From: Oxalobacteraceae bacterium
Lineage (GTDB): Bacteria > Pseudomonadota > Gammaproteobacteria > Burkholderiales > Burkholderiaceae_D
Direction: 5' to 3'
NCBI GenBank assembly: GCA_900299005.1
Contig: OMID01000069.1
Span: forward strand, 1-64,000
Length of the DNA: 64,000 bases
Shown here: in pieces, positions 18,940 through 28,983 of the stretch
Layout of the letters: each line of letters starts with the position of its first letter
Position numbering within the stretch: position 1 is the first letter of the stretch
Program-made: the position numbers and the translations under genes
Notes under the pieces: model-generated
The model's database searches: none
What the model saw: only the letters and a program-made list of their open reading frames with translations
Told to the model about the DNA's origin: nothing

Positions 18940-20562
18940 ATGGTTCGCCCTCCTCTCCCCGCACGTGATGCTCAGCCCAAGCCAGTGTTCTGGACGGTCT
19001 CAATGTCACGGCTGTTCGATTTGTTCCGGGATATCACGGTCGAATTTGATGACCGCGCTGTCATCGAGCTCATACCTCTGGGTTTCGAGGATGCTGTTGC
19101 CCACATTCGCGAGAAGCTGCAAACCGAGCGCTGCGATGCCGTGATATCCGCAGGCTCGAACGCAGCCTACCTGAAGAGCCGCCTGTCGATCCCAGTTATC
19201 ACGGCCAAGGCGAGTGGCTTTGACGTAATGCAAGCACTAGCTCGCGCGCGCAAAATCACACCAGCCGTCGGACTGATCAATTACCAGGAGCCTTTGCGCG
19301 AGCTGGAGGAGTTTCAGCAAACCTTCGGGCTGACCATCATGCAGCGCACCTACGTGACCGTCGAGGATGCGCGCGCACAAGTCAATGAGATGAAGGCCTC
19401 CGGCATCAAATCCATTGTCGGTGCTGGCCTGATTACCGATCTTGCCGAGGAAGCCGGACTGGCTGGCGTGTTTGTCTATTCAGCCGCTTCCATCAGACAG
19501 GCATTTGAAGACGCGCTTGATCTTACTCGTGCGACACAACTGGAGACACCCCGCGGGAGGCACTATCCAGTACCCGATAAGCTGCGCGCAAAGCACGGGA
19601 TTACCGAGCTGCGCGGTGATTCTGAGGCAATGCAACCGCTGCACCACACGATAACGCTCTACGCAAAGTCACCCGCCCCGGTACTCATCGAAGGCGAGAC
19701 TGGCACGGGCAAGGAACTGGTTGCTCAGGCGATCCATGGCGAAAGTCCGCGCAAGGGCGCAGGCGCGCACCCGTTCGTCGCGATCAATTGTGGCGCGATC
19801 GCGGAGTCGCTGCTGGAATCAGAACTATTTGGCTATGAAGAGGGTGCGTTCACGGGTTCTCGACGGGGCGGTCATGCGGGTGTGTTCGAGGCCGCGCACC
19901 GAGGGACGCTGTTCCTCGATGAAATTGGGGAAATGCCCCTGCCCTTGCAAACACGACTCTTGCGCGCGCTTGAAGAAAAAGAAGTGGTTCGGGTTGGCGG
20001 CACGCGTCCCATTCCCGTGGATGTACGCATCATCAGCGCAACGCACTGCCGTCTTGAAGAGCGTGTGGCAAGTGGCGCATTCCGGGCCGATCTTTTTTAT
20101 CGCCTTGGCGTGCTGAGGATGAACATCGCCCCGCTGCGCGAGCGCAAAGAGGACATGGTGGGGCTGGCGGAATGGTGGCTAAAAAATTCGCTTGCTGAGC
20201 TGGGTGCCCGTCCGGGGCCTAACCTGCACGCAGAATTACAGACCTGCGCGCCCCTGCTGCACGCATGGCACTGGCCAGGTAATGTCCGCGAGCTGCGCAA
20301 CCTGATGCAGCGCGTTGCGCTGTTCCTGGCTGTGGAACCTTTGCAGGCACTTACACCTGCGCTGCTCTCCCGGGTGGCACCAGAACTGTCCAGCCAGGCA
20401 AGCGATTCGCTGGCCTTGTCAACGACAGAATCGCTGAGTGCGCGTGACTTGCCCGATGTGCAGGAGGTGCTCAAGCGATTCAATGGCAATCGTGCTGAGG
20501 CAGCCGCTCATCTTGGGATAAGTCGCACGACGCTATGGCGACGCTTGAGAGCAGATCCGTGA
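18940..20562 (+). CDS. prpR: Propionate catabolism activator PrpR (sigma-54 dependent)
   Basis: 540 residues from the ATG at 18940. An ATG at 18904 is in frame but lies inside the ATGTTTCAT repeats and adds residues absent from the family, so I prefer the later start; neither has a clear ribosome binding site. Domains in order: PrpR-N sensor (about 15-190), which in the family senses 2-methylcitrate; AAA+ domain with Walker [11 protein letters not shown], the sigma-54 contact loop GAFTGS and Walker B FLDEIGEM; and a C-terminal Fis-type HTH ([20 protein letters not shown]). It is divergent from prpB and regulates it. Confidence 0.94.
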   Translation: MVRPPLPARDAQPKPVFWTVSMSRLFDLFRDITVEFDDRAVIELIPLGFEDAVAHIREKLQTERCDAVISAGSNAAYLKSRLSIPVITAKASGFDVMQALARARKITPAVGLINYQEPLRELEEFQQTFGLTIMQRTYVTVEDARAQVNEMKASGIKSIVGAGLITDLAEEAGLAGVFVYSAASIRQAFEDALDLTRATQLETPRGRHYPVPDKLRAKHGITELRGDSEAMQPLHHTITLYAKSPAPVLIEGETGTGKELVAQAIHGESPRKGAGAHPFVAINCGAIAESLLESELFGYEEGAFTGSRRGGHAGVFEAAHRGTLFLDEIGEMPLPLQTRLLRALEEKEVVRVGGTRPIPVDVRIISATHCRLEERVASGAFRADLFYRLGVLRMNIAPLRERKEDMVGLAEWWLKNSLAELGARPGPNLHAELQTCAPLLHAWHWPGNVRELRNLMQRVALFLAVEPLQALTPALLSRVAPELSSQASDSLALSTTESLSARDLPDVQEVLKRFNGNRAEAAAHLGISRTTLWRRLRADP

Positions 20563-20648
20563 GCTCTTCCCCGCGCTAAAGAATCGCTGCGTCAGGACGA
20601 TTTACCTGGCGTGATGATTTGCCTGTACTTGGGGTCGGAGTCACCGGG

Positions 20649-20861
20649 ATGGAAGAGAAACAGTTAACGCAAAAATTCGAGGAACCGTTCGTACTACCCG
20701 CTGCAGGGAAGCCGCCGGGCGAGCATCGGTGGACACCAGGTTCGGATGTACAGTCGCTTTGGCGACGACACGGCTGGACGCCGCCGAGCGAAAAAAAGCG
20801 CGGGACCAAAGCACCCGGCGAAACTACGAAGCACCCGCCGCTGCGAATCGTTCGCGGCTAG
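20649..20861 (+). CDS. Small hypothetical protein
   Basis: 70 residues from the ATG at 20649, with GGAG eight bases upstream; an in-frame TTG at 20619 is an alternative. The sequence MEEKQLTQKFEEPFVLPAAGKP, then HRWTP, SLWRRHGWTPPSE and a basic tail shows no signal peptide or membrane segment. The aromatic-rich centre and the absence of low complexity suggest a real protein, but I recognise no family. It follows prpR by 86 bp on the same strand. Confidence 0.45.
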   Translation: MEEKQLTQKFEEPFVLPAAGKPPGEHRWTPGSDVQSLWRRHGWTPPSEKKRGTKAPGETTKHPPLRIVRG

Positions 20862-20963
20862 TCCCTGCCTCTTTGGATCGCTAACAGCTTTGCCACCACC
20901 TTGCCTTACGTCTGCACTGACTGCGGCATGATCGCCTTGCCATCGACCTAGCGAGACAGTTTC

Positions 20964-22478
20964 TCAATCGTCCTTGCCGCCCTCGATACCCAATTCCTGA
21001 ATCTTGCGCGTGATGGTGTTGCGACCAATGCCAAGCCGGATCGCGGCATCATTTTTTCGGCCGTGAGTATGCTTGAGCGCAGTCTTGATCAGCGCTGACT
21101 CGAACTGACGTCCCAGGGCATCCATGACCTCGGGTTTACCCGCAGTGAGCATCTGTGCTGCCTCGGCTTGCAGCATGGTGATCCAGTTGCCGGGATCGGC
21201 GTGGGCACCGACAGCATTCGGGTTGAGATGATCGGACATCATGACCGGCGCGGTTGAATCACCGTTGATTGCTGACGCTTCTGAGGCCAGCGGCATGGGA
21301 GGAGATACTGCAGAGGACATATCGCCGCCGGATGTCAACTCCGACGGCAAATCCTTGACCTCCACTGTCTGCCCTGGCGCCATTACGGTGATCCAGTTGC
21401 ACAGGTTCTCCAGCTGACGAACATTGCCAGGCAAATCGAGGGACGATAAAAAGTGCATTGCCTGATCAGACAATCGCTTGGCCTCGACGCCGAGCTGCTT
21501 TGCACTCTGCGCAAGGAAATATCGCGCCAGGATAGGAATATCTTCCCTGCGTTCGCATAATGAGGGAAGCCTCAGCCGTATCACATTGAGGCGGTGATAC
21601 AAGTCTTCGCGGAAGAGGCCATCACGGACACGCTGCTCAAGGTTCTGATGGGTGGCGGCGATGACTCGCACATTCGCCTTTAACGGGTGATGCCCACCGA
21701 CACGATAAAAATGTCCGTCGGAGAGCACGCGCAATAGGCGCGTCTGCAAATCGAATGGCATGTCGCCAATCTCGTCTAGGAACAGGGTACCGCCCTCGGC
21801 CTGCTCGAAGCGTCCACGCCGTGTCGCCTGTGCCCCGGTAAATGCACCACGCTCATGACCAAATAATTCAGACTCCAACAAATCTTTGGGGATGGCCGCA
21901 GTGTTGAGAGCGATGAAAGGCTGAGACGAGCGAGGGCTATGCTTGTGCAAGGCGCGGGCGACCAGCTCCTTGCCCGTGCCCGACTCGCCAGTGATCAGCA
22001 CGGTCACATTGGACTGTGACAGACGGCCGATTGCGCGGAACACATCCTGCATAGCCGCCGCCTGACCGAGTATCTCGGGGTTTTCCGCGGCAGTCTGTTC
22101 GTCACCAGATTCACGCAAACTCTCTTCGAGCGCGCGACGGATCAATTCAACAGCCTTGTCAAGATCAAACGGCTTGGCAAGGTATTCGAAGGCACCACCC
22201 TGAAATGCCGCAACGGCCGAATCCAGATCGGAGAATGCGGTCATTACAATCACGGGTAGACCGGGAAAGCGCGCCTTGACGATCTGAAGCAGCTCAAGCC
22301 CGGATTCGCCGGGCATACGGATGTCCGAGACCAGCACTTGGGGCGTGCCAGTGTCGAGTGCTGCGACCGCATCGCGCACGTTGGAAAAACTTCGCGTCGG
22401 CAGGTTTTCCCTCGCCAGGGCTTTTTCCAGCACCCAGCGGATCGATTCATCGTCGTCAACTATCCAGATCGGTTTCAT
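20964..22478 (-). CDS. ntrC: Nitrogen regulator NtrC (NR(I))
   Basis: 504 residues. It is the response regulator of the NtrBC pair and activates sigma-54 promoters such as glnA under nitrogen limitation. The receiver domain has the acidic pocket VDDDE and phospho-acceptor Asp52 in [11 protein letters not shown]. The AAA+ domain has [14 protein letters not shown], the GAFTGA loop and FLDEIGDMP. The C-terminal Fis-like HTH is [21 protein letters not shown]. Immediately upstream on the same strand is ntrB. A ~70-residue low-complexity linker precedes the HTH, which is longer than in enteric NtrC. Confidence 0.97.
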   Translation of the reverse strand: MKPIWIVDDDESIRWVLEKALARENLPTRSFSNVRDAVAALDTGTPQVLVSDIRMPGESGLELLQIVKARFPGLPVIVMTAFSDLDSAVAAFQGGAFEYLAKPFDLDKAVELIRRALEESLRESGDEQTAAENPEILGQAAAMQDVFRAIGRLSQSNVTVLITGESGTGKELVARALHKHSPRSSQPFIALNTAAIPKDLLESELFGHERGAFTGAQATRRGRFEQAEGGTLFLDEIGDMPFDLQTRLLRVLSDGHFYRVGGHHPLKANVRVIAATHQNLEQRVRDGLFREDLYHRLNVIRLRLPSLCERREDIPILARYFLAQSAKQLGVEAKRLSDQAMHFLSSLDLPGNVRQLENLCNWITVMAPGQTVEVKDLPSELTSGGDMSSAVSPPMPLASEASAINGDSTAPVMMSDHLNPNAVGAHADPGNWITMLQAEAAQMLTAGKPEVMDALGRQFESALIKTALKHTHGRKNDAAIRLGIGRNTITRKIQELGIEGGKDD

Positions 22479-22581
22479 GTGCGTTGGTCAGCGTCCAGCT
22501 CATAGTTCACGGGCACCATCATGGTGCCCTGCACGCTCCCGTTCAGTCTGCCCTGAACCAGCGCAGACAGCGCGCACTGAA

Positions 22582-23652
22582 TCAGGGCAAGCCGATCAGG
22601 ATACGAAAGTCCGTGCAACCGGGTCGGCTGTCACATTCGATCACGCCGCTGTGCTGCTGGATGAAGGTTTGGGCCAGCGTCAGTCCCAACCCGCTCCCGC
22701 CTTCCCGGCCCGACACCAGCGGGTAGAAGATCCTGTCCTTCAGCTCAGTCGGTATGCCCGGACCGTTGTCTATGATATGCAAGTCTAATGCCAGCCGATA
22801 ACGTATCTTTGCCAGCGTGATCGACCGCGCGATGCGACTCCGAAATATCAATTCAGCATCACCGGCCGCAATCCTCGGCGCAAGTGCCTGCGCGGCATTG
22901 TGCGCGATGTTAAGCACGGCTTGAATCAGCTGCTCCTTGTCGCCCCTGAACTCCGGAAGTGAGAGGTCATAGTCACGGCGTATGGAAAGCCCCTGCGGAA
23001 ATTCGGCCATGATCAGGCTGCGCACGCGCTCGAACACTTCGTGAATATTTACGTCGCCAACGATCTGCGGCCGCCGATGAGGTGCAAGCAGGCGATCGAC
23101 CAGGGTCTGCAACCGGTCGGACTCCTTGATGATGACCTGCGTGTATTCGGTGAGCTCTTTAAGGTCGGTGCGAAGCTCTAGCTCCAGTAACTGCGCCGCA
23201 CCGCGAATGCCACCGAGCGGGTTCTTGATTTCGTGCGCGAGGTTGCGGATCAATTCCTTGTTTGCCTGTGTCTGATCGAGCAGTCGCTCCTCGCGGTCAA
23301 GCTTGAGCTGCTGGACATTCTCGCGCAGCTCCATCAGGACCGGGTTGTTCGGGTCGTCGAGCACGGAGACGATCACATTGACCTGCAGAGGAGACTTGCC
23401 CAAGCGCTCGAGCAGCAGATCTTCGCGCTTCTGGTCAAAATGGTGCTGTCGCGCCTGATTCAGCATGGCGGTCAGCTTCTCGCCATTGGTGAACAGGTCG
23501 GGGAGGCGCTGCTGGTTCAGGACCTTGAACGAACTCTCCAACAGGGTTTCGGCGGCGGCATTAGCATAGGCGATCCTGCCCTGATGATCCAACACAAGGA
23601 CAGCAGAAGCCAGCAGGTCGAGACCGCCAAGCGAGGTCGAGAGTATGTCCAC
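22582..23652 (-). CDS. ntrB: Nitrogen sensor kinase NtrB (NR(II))
   Basis: 356 residues. A PAS domain (about 8-110, starting LDLLASAVLVLDHQGRIAYANAA) is followed by the H-box NLAHEIKNPLGGIRGAAQLLELEL with the phosphorylated His, then the ATPase domain with DNGPGIP and GGSGLGLTLAQ. It phosphorylates or dephosphorylates NtrC according to PII status. There are no membrane helices, as expected. A gap of 103 bp separates it from ntrC. Upstream lies a strong terminator-like hairpin (23671-23691), so ntrBC may have its own promoter. Confidence 0.96.
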   Translation of the reverse strand: MDILSTSLGGLDLLASAVLVLDHQGRIAYANAAAETLLESSFKVLNQQRLPDLFTNGEKLTAMLNQARQHHFDQKREDLLLERLGKSPLQVNVIVSVLDDPNNPVLMELRENVQQLKLDREERLLDQTQANKELIRNLAHEIKNPLGGIRGAAQLLELELRTDLKELTEYTQVIIKESDRLQTLVDRLLAPHRRPQIVGDVNIHEVFERVRSLIMAEFPQGLSIRRDYDLSLPEFRGDKEQLIQAVLNIAHNAAQALAPRIAAGDAELIFRSRIARSITLAKIRYRLALDLHIIDNGPGIPTELKDRIFYPLVSGREGGSGLGLTLAQTFIQQHSGVIECDSRPGCTDFRILIGLP

Positions 23653-23670
23653 GATGATCCAAAAACAAAC

Positions 23671-23691
23671 AGGGGCCGCTATGCGGCCCCT
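23671..23691 (-). terminator. Terminator between the DUF4124-like gene and ntrB
   Basis: A perfect 9-bp stem AGGGGCCGC/GCGGCCCCT with a TAT loop. On the minus strand it is followed by TGTTTGTTTTTGG. It sits 32 bp after the stop of the gene at 23723 and would insulate ntrBC from it. Confidence 0.7.
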
Positions 23692-23722
23692 TCATAAACA
23701 AACCGGCAAGCCTTTGAGCCCG

Positions 23723-24211
23723 CTATTTTAATTGACTGATCTCCCGGCGCAGTGCTTCGATGTTTTTTTCGGTGCGAATCATCGCTTCTTTCATCATCGC
23801 GACGCGCTCTTGGTATTTCGCGTAATTACGCTCGCTGCCCAGACGCTCTGGCTCGCCATTCTGGAATTCGCGCTTGAGCTCGGAGAGCTTGCTCTCCTCA
23901 AGGCGCATCTCCTCAAGCAGTATCTGTACCCTGTCCTGATCGCGCCGCTTCTGTAGCTGACTTTCGATCCGGGGAAAGGAAGGATCGGTGGACGCTTTAG
24001 CCTGTGTGGCACTGGGTGGAGGCGCTGGAGATGGAATAGTGGAAATGGATTCGAGGTCGAGCTTGCGGCATCCGCGGGTGTCACCGGTATTACGGTACTC
24101 GCGCGTTCCGTTGGGCAAGTTACAAAGATAAACGCCTTGGGCTGACACCTCGCGGGCCACAAGGATGGCAATGGTGAGCAATGGACAAAGGAGCAGCAGA
24201 CGAAGCTTCAT
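23723..24211 (-). CDS. Exported DUF4124-like protein with coiled coil
   Basis: 162 residues from the ATG at 24211; the longer frame to 24259 adds residues before a normal signal peptide. The hydrophobic core LRLLLLCPLLTIAILVA ends with a predicted cleavage after VSA. The mature N-terminus GVYLCNLPNGTREYRNTGD with a second Cys resembles the DUF4124 beta-motif (short periplasmic domain with paired Cys). A Pro/Ser linker and a strongly helical, charged C-terminal half (about 85-162), likely coiled coil, follow. Its position between glnA and ntrB recurs in Burkholderiales to my knowledge; a role in nitrogen control is not shown. Confidence 0.8.
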   Translation of the reverse strand: MKLRLLLLCPLLTIAILVAREVSAQGVYLCNLPNGTREYRNTGDTRGCRKLDLESISTIPSPAPPPSATQAKASTDPSFPRIESQLQKRRDQDRVQILLEEMRLEESKLSELKREFQNGEPERLGSERNYAKYQERVAMMKEAMIRTEKNIEALRREISQLK

Positions 24212-24314
24212 CGGTGTTGCCTCATGAGAGTTCAGCAGTGAAAACACATTGGTGAACACTTTTTATACCAGAATCCGGATCCGATAATTTGTCAAATAAA
24301 CAACGGATTGGACT

Positions 24315-24344
24315 AAAAAAAGGGGCGGCTCAGCCACCCCTTTT
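24315..24344 (-). terminator. glnA terminator
   Basis: Read on the minus strand, a 10-bp stem AAGGGGTGGC/GCCGCCCCTT (one G-U pair) with a three-base loop is followed by a run of T. It begins 29 bp after the glnA stop. Confidence 0.85.
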
Positions 24345-24372
24345 CTCGGCGTCAGAATGATTGGCTCGCCAA

Positions 24373-25788
24373 TTACAGTGAGTAGTACATATCGAACTCC
24401 ACCGGATGAGTGGTCATCCGGAAGCGAGTGACTTCCTGCATCTTCAGATCGATGTACGCATCGATCATGGTGTCGCTGAAGACGCCACCTCGGGTCAGGA
24501 ACTCGCGATCCTTGTCCAGATACTCGAGCGCTTGATCGAGCGACGAGCAGACGGTCGGTATCTTTGCGTCTTCTTCCGGCGGCAAGTGGTACAGGTCTTT
24601 TGATGCTGCCTCGCCCGGATGGATCTTGTTCTGGACACCATCCAGACCGGCCATCAGCAGCGCTGCAAAACACAGGTAGGGGTTGGCCGACGGGTCAGGG
24701 AAGCGGGTCTCGATACGGCGTGCCTTGGGGTTGGCGACGTGTGGAATACGGATCGATGCCGAGCGGTTACGGGCTGAGTAGGCGAGCTTGACCGGTGCTT
24801 CAAAGCCGGGCACCAAACGCTTGTACGAGTTCGTGCCAGGGTTGGTAATCGCATTCAGTGCGCGTGCGTGCTTGATGATGCCGCCGATGTAGTACAAAGC
24901 AAACTCGGACAGCCCGGCGTAGCCGTCGCCGGCAAAGAGGTTCTTGCCGTCTTTCCAGACTGACTGGTGAACGTGCATGCCGGAACCGTTGTCGCCAACG
25001 ATGGGCTTGGGCATGAATGTCGCGGTTTTGCCGTAGGTGTGAGCCACGTTTTGTACAACGTACTTCAGAATCTGGGTCCAATCGGCGCGCTGAACCAGCG
25101 TGGAAAATTTGGTGCCGATTTCATTTTGGCCAGCGCCCGCCACTTCGTGATGATGCACTTCCACCGGGATGCCAAGGGCTTCGAGGATCAGGCACATCTC
25201 AGAGCGCATATCCTGAAAGCTGTCTACCGGGGGAACCGGAAAATACCCCCCCTTGACGGCAGGACGGTGGCCTGGGTTGCCACCTTCGATTTTCTCGCCG
25301 GTGCTCCAGGAGGCCTCCTCGGAATCAATGCGCACAAAACAGCCGGACATATCCACATTCCATCGCACGCTGTCGAAAATGAAAAATTCAGGCTCGGGGC
25401 CAAAATAGGCAGTGTCGCCAATGCCCGACGATTTCAGATAGGCTTCGGCGCGCTTGGCGATGGAACGCGGATCGCGATCATAGCCTTTGCCATCGCCCGG
25501 CTCGATCACATCACACTGCATGAACAGCGTCGTCTCTTCCATGAACGGGTCGAGATTGGCCGTATTGGGGTCCGGCATAAGCAACATGTCAGAGGCCTCA
25601 ATCCCCTTCCAGCCTGCGATCGAGGAACCATCAAATGCATGACCTGACTCGAACTTGTCCATATCGAAATGGGACACGGGAACACTGACATGCTGCTCTT
25701 TGCCTCGCGTGTCTGTGAAACGAAAGTCAACGAACTTGACTTCGTTTTCCTTCACCATTTTCAATACATCTGCGGCCGTCCTTGCCAT
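24373..25788 (-). CDS. glnA: Glutamine synthetase type I
   Basis: 471 residues, the size of dodecameric GSI-beta. It makes glutamine from glutamate, ammonia and ATP. Hallmarks: [17 protein letters not shown], metal-site [21 protein letters not shown], the ATP-binding [16 protein letters not shown] and the adenylylation site Tyr in [10 protein letters not shown], so GlnE-type covalent control is likely. Start: TAGGAG nine bases upstream. Transcription is probably sigma-54/NtrC dependent (25913-25928 and 26066-26112). Confidence 0.98.
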   Translation of the reverse strand: MARTAADVLKMVKENEVKFVDFRFTDTRGKEQHVSVPVSHFDMDKFESGHAFDGSSIAGWKGIEASDMLLMPDPNTANLDPFMEETTLFMQCDVIEPGDGKGYDRDPRSIAKRAEAYLKSSGIGDTAYFGPEPEFFIFDSVRWNVDMSGCFVRIDSEEASWSTGEKIEGGNPGHRPAVKGGYFPVPPVDSFQDMRSEMCLILEALGIPVEVHHHEVAGAGQNEIGTKFSTLVQRADWTQILKYVVQNVAHTYGKTATFMPKPIVGDNGSGMHVHQSVWKDGKNLFAGDGYAGLSEFALYYIGGIIKHARALNAITNPGTNSYKRLVPGFEAPVKLAYSARNRSASIRIPHVANPKARRIETRFPDPSANPYLCFAALLMAGLDGVQNKIHPGEAASKDLYHLPPEEDAKIPTVCSSLDQALEYLDKDREFLTRGGVFSDTMIDAYIDLKMQEVTRFRMTTHPVEFDMYYSL

Positions 25789-25912
25789 GCGAATCTCCTA
25801 AAAATGTTGCAAAGTAAAGAATTGGGGGTCAAAGTGCGGGCCGGCAAACGAACAGCTGGGGCGCTGCCTGCGGAGGAGCAAAAATGGCGGCCGTAACTCA
25901 GGGCGCGATGAT

Positions 25913-25928
25913 AGCAGGTACCATGCCA
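25913..25928 (-). promoter_or_regulatory. Sigma-54 promoter of glnA
   Basis: On the minus strand: TGGCATGGTACCTGCT. GG and GC are 10 bases apart, matching the -24/-12 consensus apart from TGGCAT for TGGCAC and CTGC for TTGC. It lies 125 bp before the glnA ATG and 140-190 bp downstream of NtrC-like sites, the expected geometry. Confidence 0.75.
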
Positions 25929-26065
25929 TCAATAGTGCCTAACGGACGCATGAAAGCGGGTTGGGTCGGCAGGTAATTTCCAGGGAGAACAGGGCTTTTT
26001 TCGGGATTTTAGAATCGACTTTACCCAGGTACTAAACACCCGCACCAAAGCCTTTACTCGCTTTT

Positions 26066-26112
26066 CGCACCAAAAAACAGCATCATAGAACCAATTGCAC
26101 CAAAGTAATGCA
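26066..26112. promoter_or_regulatory. NtrC-type enhancer sites upstream of glnA
   Basis: Two 17-bp motifs: TGCACCAAAGTAATGCA at 26096-26112 and CGCACCAAAAAACAGCA at 26066-26082. Both resemble the NtrC dyad TGCAC-N7-GTGCA, the first more closely. An additional half site CGCACCAAAG lies at 26041-26050. The 30-bp spacing puts the two sites on nearly the same helix face, as in tandem NtrC enhancers. Confidence 0.75.
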
Positions 26113-26256
26113 ACTAGGATTTCTGCGCCTGATTACGGTGCAGCCAGGAACAACTTCCTTTGCGTTCGTAAGCTGCAATGAATGCGATCTATAATCGGCA
26201 ACATGCCGGCCGATAGTGCCCCGGCCACAGCCTAGCCTCCCTTACCTCACGCAACC

Positions 26257-26721
26257 ATGACACTCCCAAACGACGTACTCCGCCGCGCTCATCAGCGACG
26301 CGACGAACACGGCCTGCCCTACGCGGGCGCAGTCACGCCGCAAGATGCCTGGACCTTGATCAACGCAGATGCTCATGTGAAGCTGATCGATGTGCGGACG
26401 CAGGCAGAACGCGACTGGGTTGGCCGTGTCGACATCGCCGAGGCCCAGCATCTGGCTGTCCCATGGTCGTTGTATCCGGGCGGTGCGATCAATCCCGCCT
26501 TCATTGAACAACTAGGCCATTGCGTTGCGCAAGAAGATCTCCTGCTATTTCTTTGCCGCTCAGGCGTGCGTTCACGTTACGCGGCCAAACTGGCCACCGA
26601 GAACGGCTTCATGAAATGCTATGACATCCTCGAAGGGTTCGAGGGAGACCGCGACGATGAAGGTCATCGCAAGAGCGTTGGCGGCTGGTGTCATGCCGGA
26701 CTGCCCTGGATTGGCGCCTGA
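26257..26721 (+). CDS. Rhodanese-like sulfurtransferase domain protein
   Basis: 154 residues, a single rhodanese domain. The loop LLLFLCRSGVRSRYAAKLA carries the catalytic Cys that accepts the persulfide, and the N-terminal LIDVRTQAERDWVG is the CH2A motif. The length and the C-terminal GHRKSVGGWCHAGLPW tail match bacterial single-domain proteins of unknown physiological substrate. It is divergent from glnA, so the NtrC region lies upstream of both. Its 3' end overlaps the convergent TAXI gene by 31 bp. Confidence 0.88.
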   Translation: MTLPNDVLRRAHQRRDEHGLPYAGAVTPQDAWTLINADAHVKLIDVRTQAERDWVGRVDIAEAQHLAVPWSLYPGGAINPAFIEQLGHCVAQEDLLLFLCRSGVRSRYAAKLATENGFMKCYDILEGFEGDRDDEGHRKSVGGWCHAGLPWIGA

Positions 26722-28079
26722 TCTTTCCCCGGCCCCTGATCGCTGTCTCTCGACCTTTGCTGCAGCCACTGGATACGCTTGCGCACGAAGTTAATATGAC
26801 TGCGCAACTCGTAGAGCTCTTCTGCAAATGACAGGGGTATGGTGAGCTGATTCACCCGCTGCTCTACCTCTGCCAGTCGCTCCAGCTGCGCACTGCAGAC
26901 CGCCTCTCTGTCTTCCGCACTGGCCTCCTCGACGGCATGCTCGACGCTGCGCAGCTGCCCATACCAACGATAAATACGTGACCTTACCTTCCACACATAG
27001 AGAGGCGGAACCACCCGGGATAGCGGCACCAGCAATGCACCCAGCGCAACGATGACCAGCCACATGCGGTCGAAAAAATTCGCCAGCCAGAATGGCAAAT
27101 GGCGATGAAGCAATGGTGGACCGTTTTTGTAGAATTTCTCTGCGGACGGGGCGACAGGTATCTCGGTGAAATTAGCGTTGGGAAAATCGCCACGCCGCTG
27201 AAACCATCCAGGGCCGCCATGAACTTCCGCCGCCGCCTCGACAAACAAATCAATCAGCGCAGGGTGCAAATTTTCGCGCCCCACCAGCGTCGCTGTCGGG
27301 GCAATCAACTGAAAATCACGGGAGGGAATCTCACGACCCAGATCAACGATGCCCCGCGGCAGGCGCACCGCTGACAGAAACGGGAAGCGCCGGGCATACG
27401 CATCTGCCTGCGAAAAATTGAACAGCCGAATACCGGGAGTCTGCAGCAGCATCTGAATGATCAATCCCTCGGCTGATGAACTGAACACCATGCCATCAAT
27501 CTTGCCCGCCAAGAGCGCGACCGTGGCTGGGGTGTTCTCCATACGGGTCAGCTTAACGCGCTGGGGAGAGACACCGTTCGCAGACAAGAGCTTGTCAAAG
27601 AGCTGGGGCACACCCGTGCCTGAAGGACCGACATTGATCTTCAGTCCACGGACGTCCCGCAGATGGTCGAGCTTCACGTCCTCGCGATAAAAGAGCCACA
27701 CGGGCTCCACGAAAAGACTACCCAGAGAGACCAGGTCATCGCGCTCCGCTTCGGCCAGCACGGTTGATCCGCTTTGCACGAATGCCAGATCAGTGTCTGA
27801 ATCGGGATCTTTGAGTCTTTGCAAGTTCTCGAATGAGCCCTCGGAGGATTTCAGCCTGACTTGTATTCCCTCACGCGCCAGAATCGCTGCATAACGTTTT
27901 GCTAGCCTTTCATAAGCACTGTTCTCCTGTCCAGTGGATAAGGTCACCACTTTGGGCGGCGCAGGATCAATGATCTTGTAAGCGAGCGCACCAGCCAGAA
28001 CAATCAACAACAGTGGCGGCCCAAAGGTGAGAGTCAGGTCGCGGACGGACAGCGTCGTAAATCGAAAAAAAGTTGGCAT
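26691..28079 (-). CDS. TAXI-type TRAP solute-binding protein with membrane anchors
   Basis: 462 residues. An N-terminal membrane helix (about 15-35) is followed by a TAXI domain: VTLSTGQENSAYERLAKRYA, DLAFVQSGS and INVGPSGTG are typical of binding proteins for carboxylates. It then has a second hydrophobic helix near 335-360 (MWLVIVALGALLVPLSRVVPPLY) and a charged, helical C-terminal 100 residues. Ordinary TAXI proteins end after about 320 residues and are free or lipid-anchored. No DctQ/DctM-type permease is adjacent, so it may be a sensor or use a distant permease. Confidence 0.85.
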   Translation of the reverse strand: MPTFFRFTTLSVRDLTLTFGPPLLLIVLAGALAYKIIDPAPPKVVTLSTGQENSAYERLAKRYAAILAREGIQVRLKSSEGSFENLQRLKDPDSDTDLAFVQSGSTVLAEAERDDLVSLGSLFVEPVWLFYREDVKLDHLRDVRGLKINVGPSGTGVPQLFDKLLSANGVSPQRVKLTRMENTPATVALLAGKIDGMVFSSSAEGLIIQMLLQTPGIRLFNFSQADAYARRFPFLSAVRLPRGIVDLGREIPSRDFQLIAPTATLVGRENLHPALIDLFVEAAAEVHGGPGWFQRRGDFPNANFTEIPVAPSAEKFYKNGPPLLHRHLPFWLANFFDRMWLVIVALGALLVPLSRVVPPLYVWKVRSRIYRWYGQLRSVEHAVEEASAEDREAVCSAQLERLAEVEQRVNQLTIPLSFAEELYELRSHINFVRKRIQWLQQRSRDSDQGPGKDQAPIQGSPA

Positions 28080-28210
28080 AGAAATGTTGACATAGTTCTG
28101 GGAAACAGCTGTTTTTCAGAACCATGCCAAACATTGCAGGCCAATGCAAGCCGTCCTGCCTACGGATTTTCATAGCTTTAACAACTCACCGAAAAAAAGC
28201 CAGCGGAGTG

Positions 28211-28741
28211 CTATACCTCATCATCCGCCAATTGTCTTATCGACATTTTCCGTGGTTGCTGAGAAAGCGCGCTGGCTGCGAAACCAAACCAGACCTCGCT
28301 GGGTACCACCCGCTCTGCGATACGAACAAGTTCTTCCTCACGGCTCAGCCTCTGACCAAAATTGACGCAACAGGCCTCCAGTGATTGGCATAGCTCCTCA
28401 ACATACAACGCGCTATGTGCCACGGCCCGATCAAATCGCAACCGCAATGAATTGAGCAAGGCGATGCTGGCGGCACTCAATTGTTCTAATTCATCAAGCA
28501 GCGCATCTGCCTCACGAGTGATTTTCCGCAGCATCGGGATAAGACAGGTGGCGATACGCCGTTGCTGGCAGTATCTTTCGAATTGAGACAAACGCTGACA
28601 CAATTGCTCGATATCGATGCCACCGGCAGTCTTGAGACGACGAATGCTGTTCAAGACGTATTGCTGCAATGAAGAAAATGTCCAACGCGCTTTTTTATGC
28701 TCCAACTCAAGAGCAACGATGGAATAAGTAGCTGTCAACAT
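28211..28741 (-). CDS. Helical protein, possibly hemerythrin-like
   Basis: 176 residues with a strong ribosome binding site (GGGAGGG) before the ATG at 28741. Predicted all-alpha: about four amphipathic helices, with regularly spaced Leu and many Glu/Arg. The start MLTATYSIVALELEHKKARW and the later ADALLDELEQLS resemble four-helix HHE-type proteins, but the expected set of metal-ligand His is mostly missing (only a few His are present, Cys occurs instead). I cannot confirm a family. It stands alone between the TAXI gene and prfC. Confidence 0.6.
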   Translation of the reverse strand: MLTATYSIVALELEHKKARWTFSSLQQYVLNSIRRLKTAGGIDIEQLCQRLSQFERYCQQRRIATCLIPMLRKITREADALLDELEQLSAASIALLNSLRLRFDRAVAHSALYVEELCQSLEACCVNFGQRLSREEELVRIAERVVPSEVWFGFAASALSQQPRKMSIRQLADDEV

Positions 28742-28923
28742 CTGCCCTCCCTGATAGTCCGTTCTTCATGCGCTCAAGACGAAACTCATGATCGATCAGT
28801 GCTTGACCATTCACTCATGAGCAAAGTGAGTCAAGAATCACACATCCCGCTTGATGAGCGTCTGCTGCGCAAACAGCATCAGTATAAAAAGTCATCAGGT
28901 TGGGTCGCTTGACAACCCGCAAA

Positions 28924-28960
28924 CAACAAAGACCGGTGAGGTGAGAGTCTGTCGGTCTTT
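28924..28960 (-). terminator. prfC terminator
   Basis: Inverted repeat AAAGACCG (28928-28935) and CGGTCTTT (28953-28960), with a 17-base loop. On the minus strand it is followed by GTTGTTTG. It is located 24 bp after the prfC stop. Confidence 0.65.
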
Positions 28961-28983
28961 CATTGTCGCGTGCTTATGCCAGC

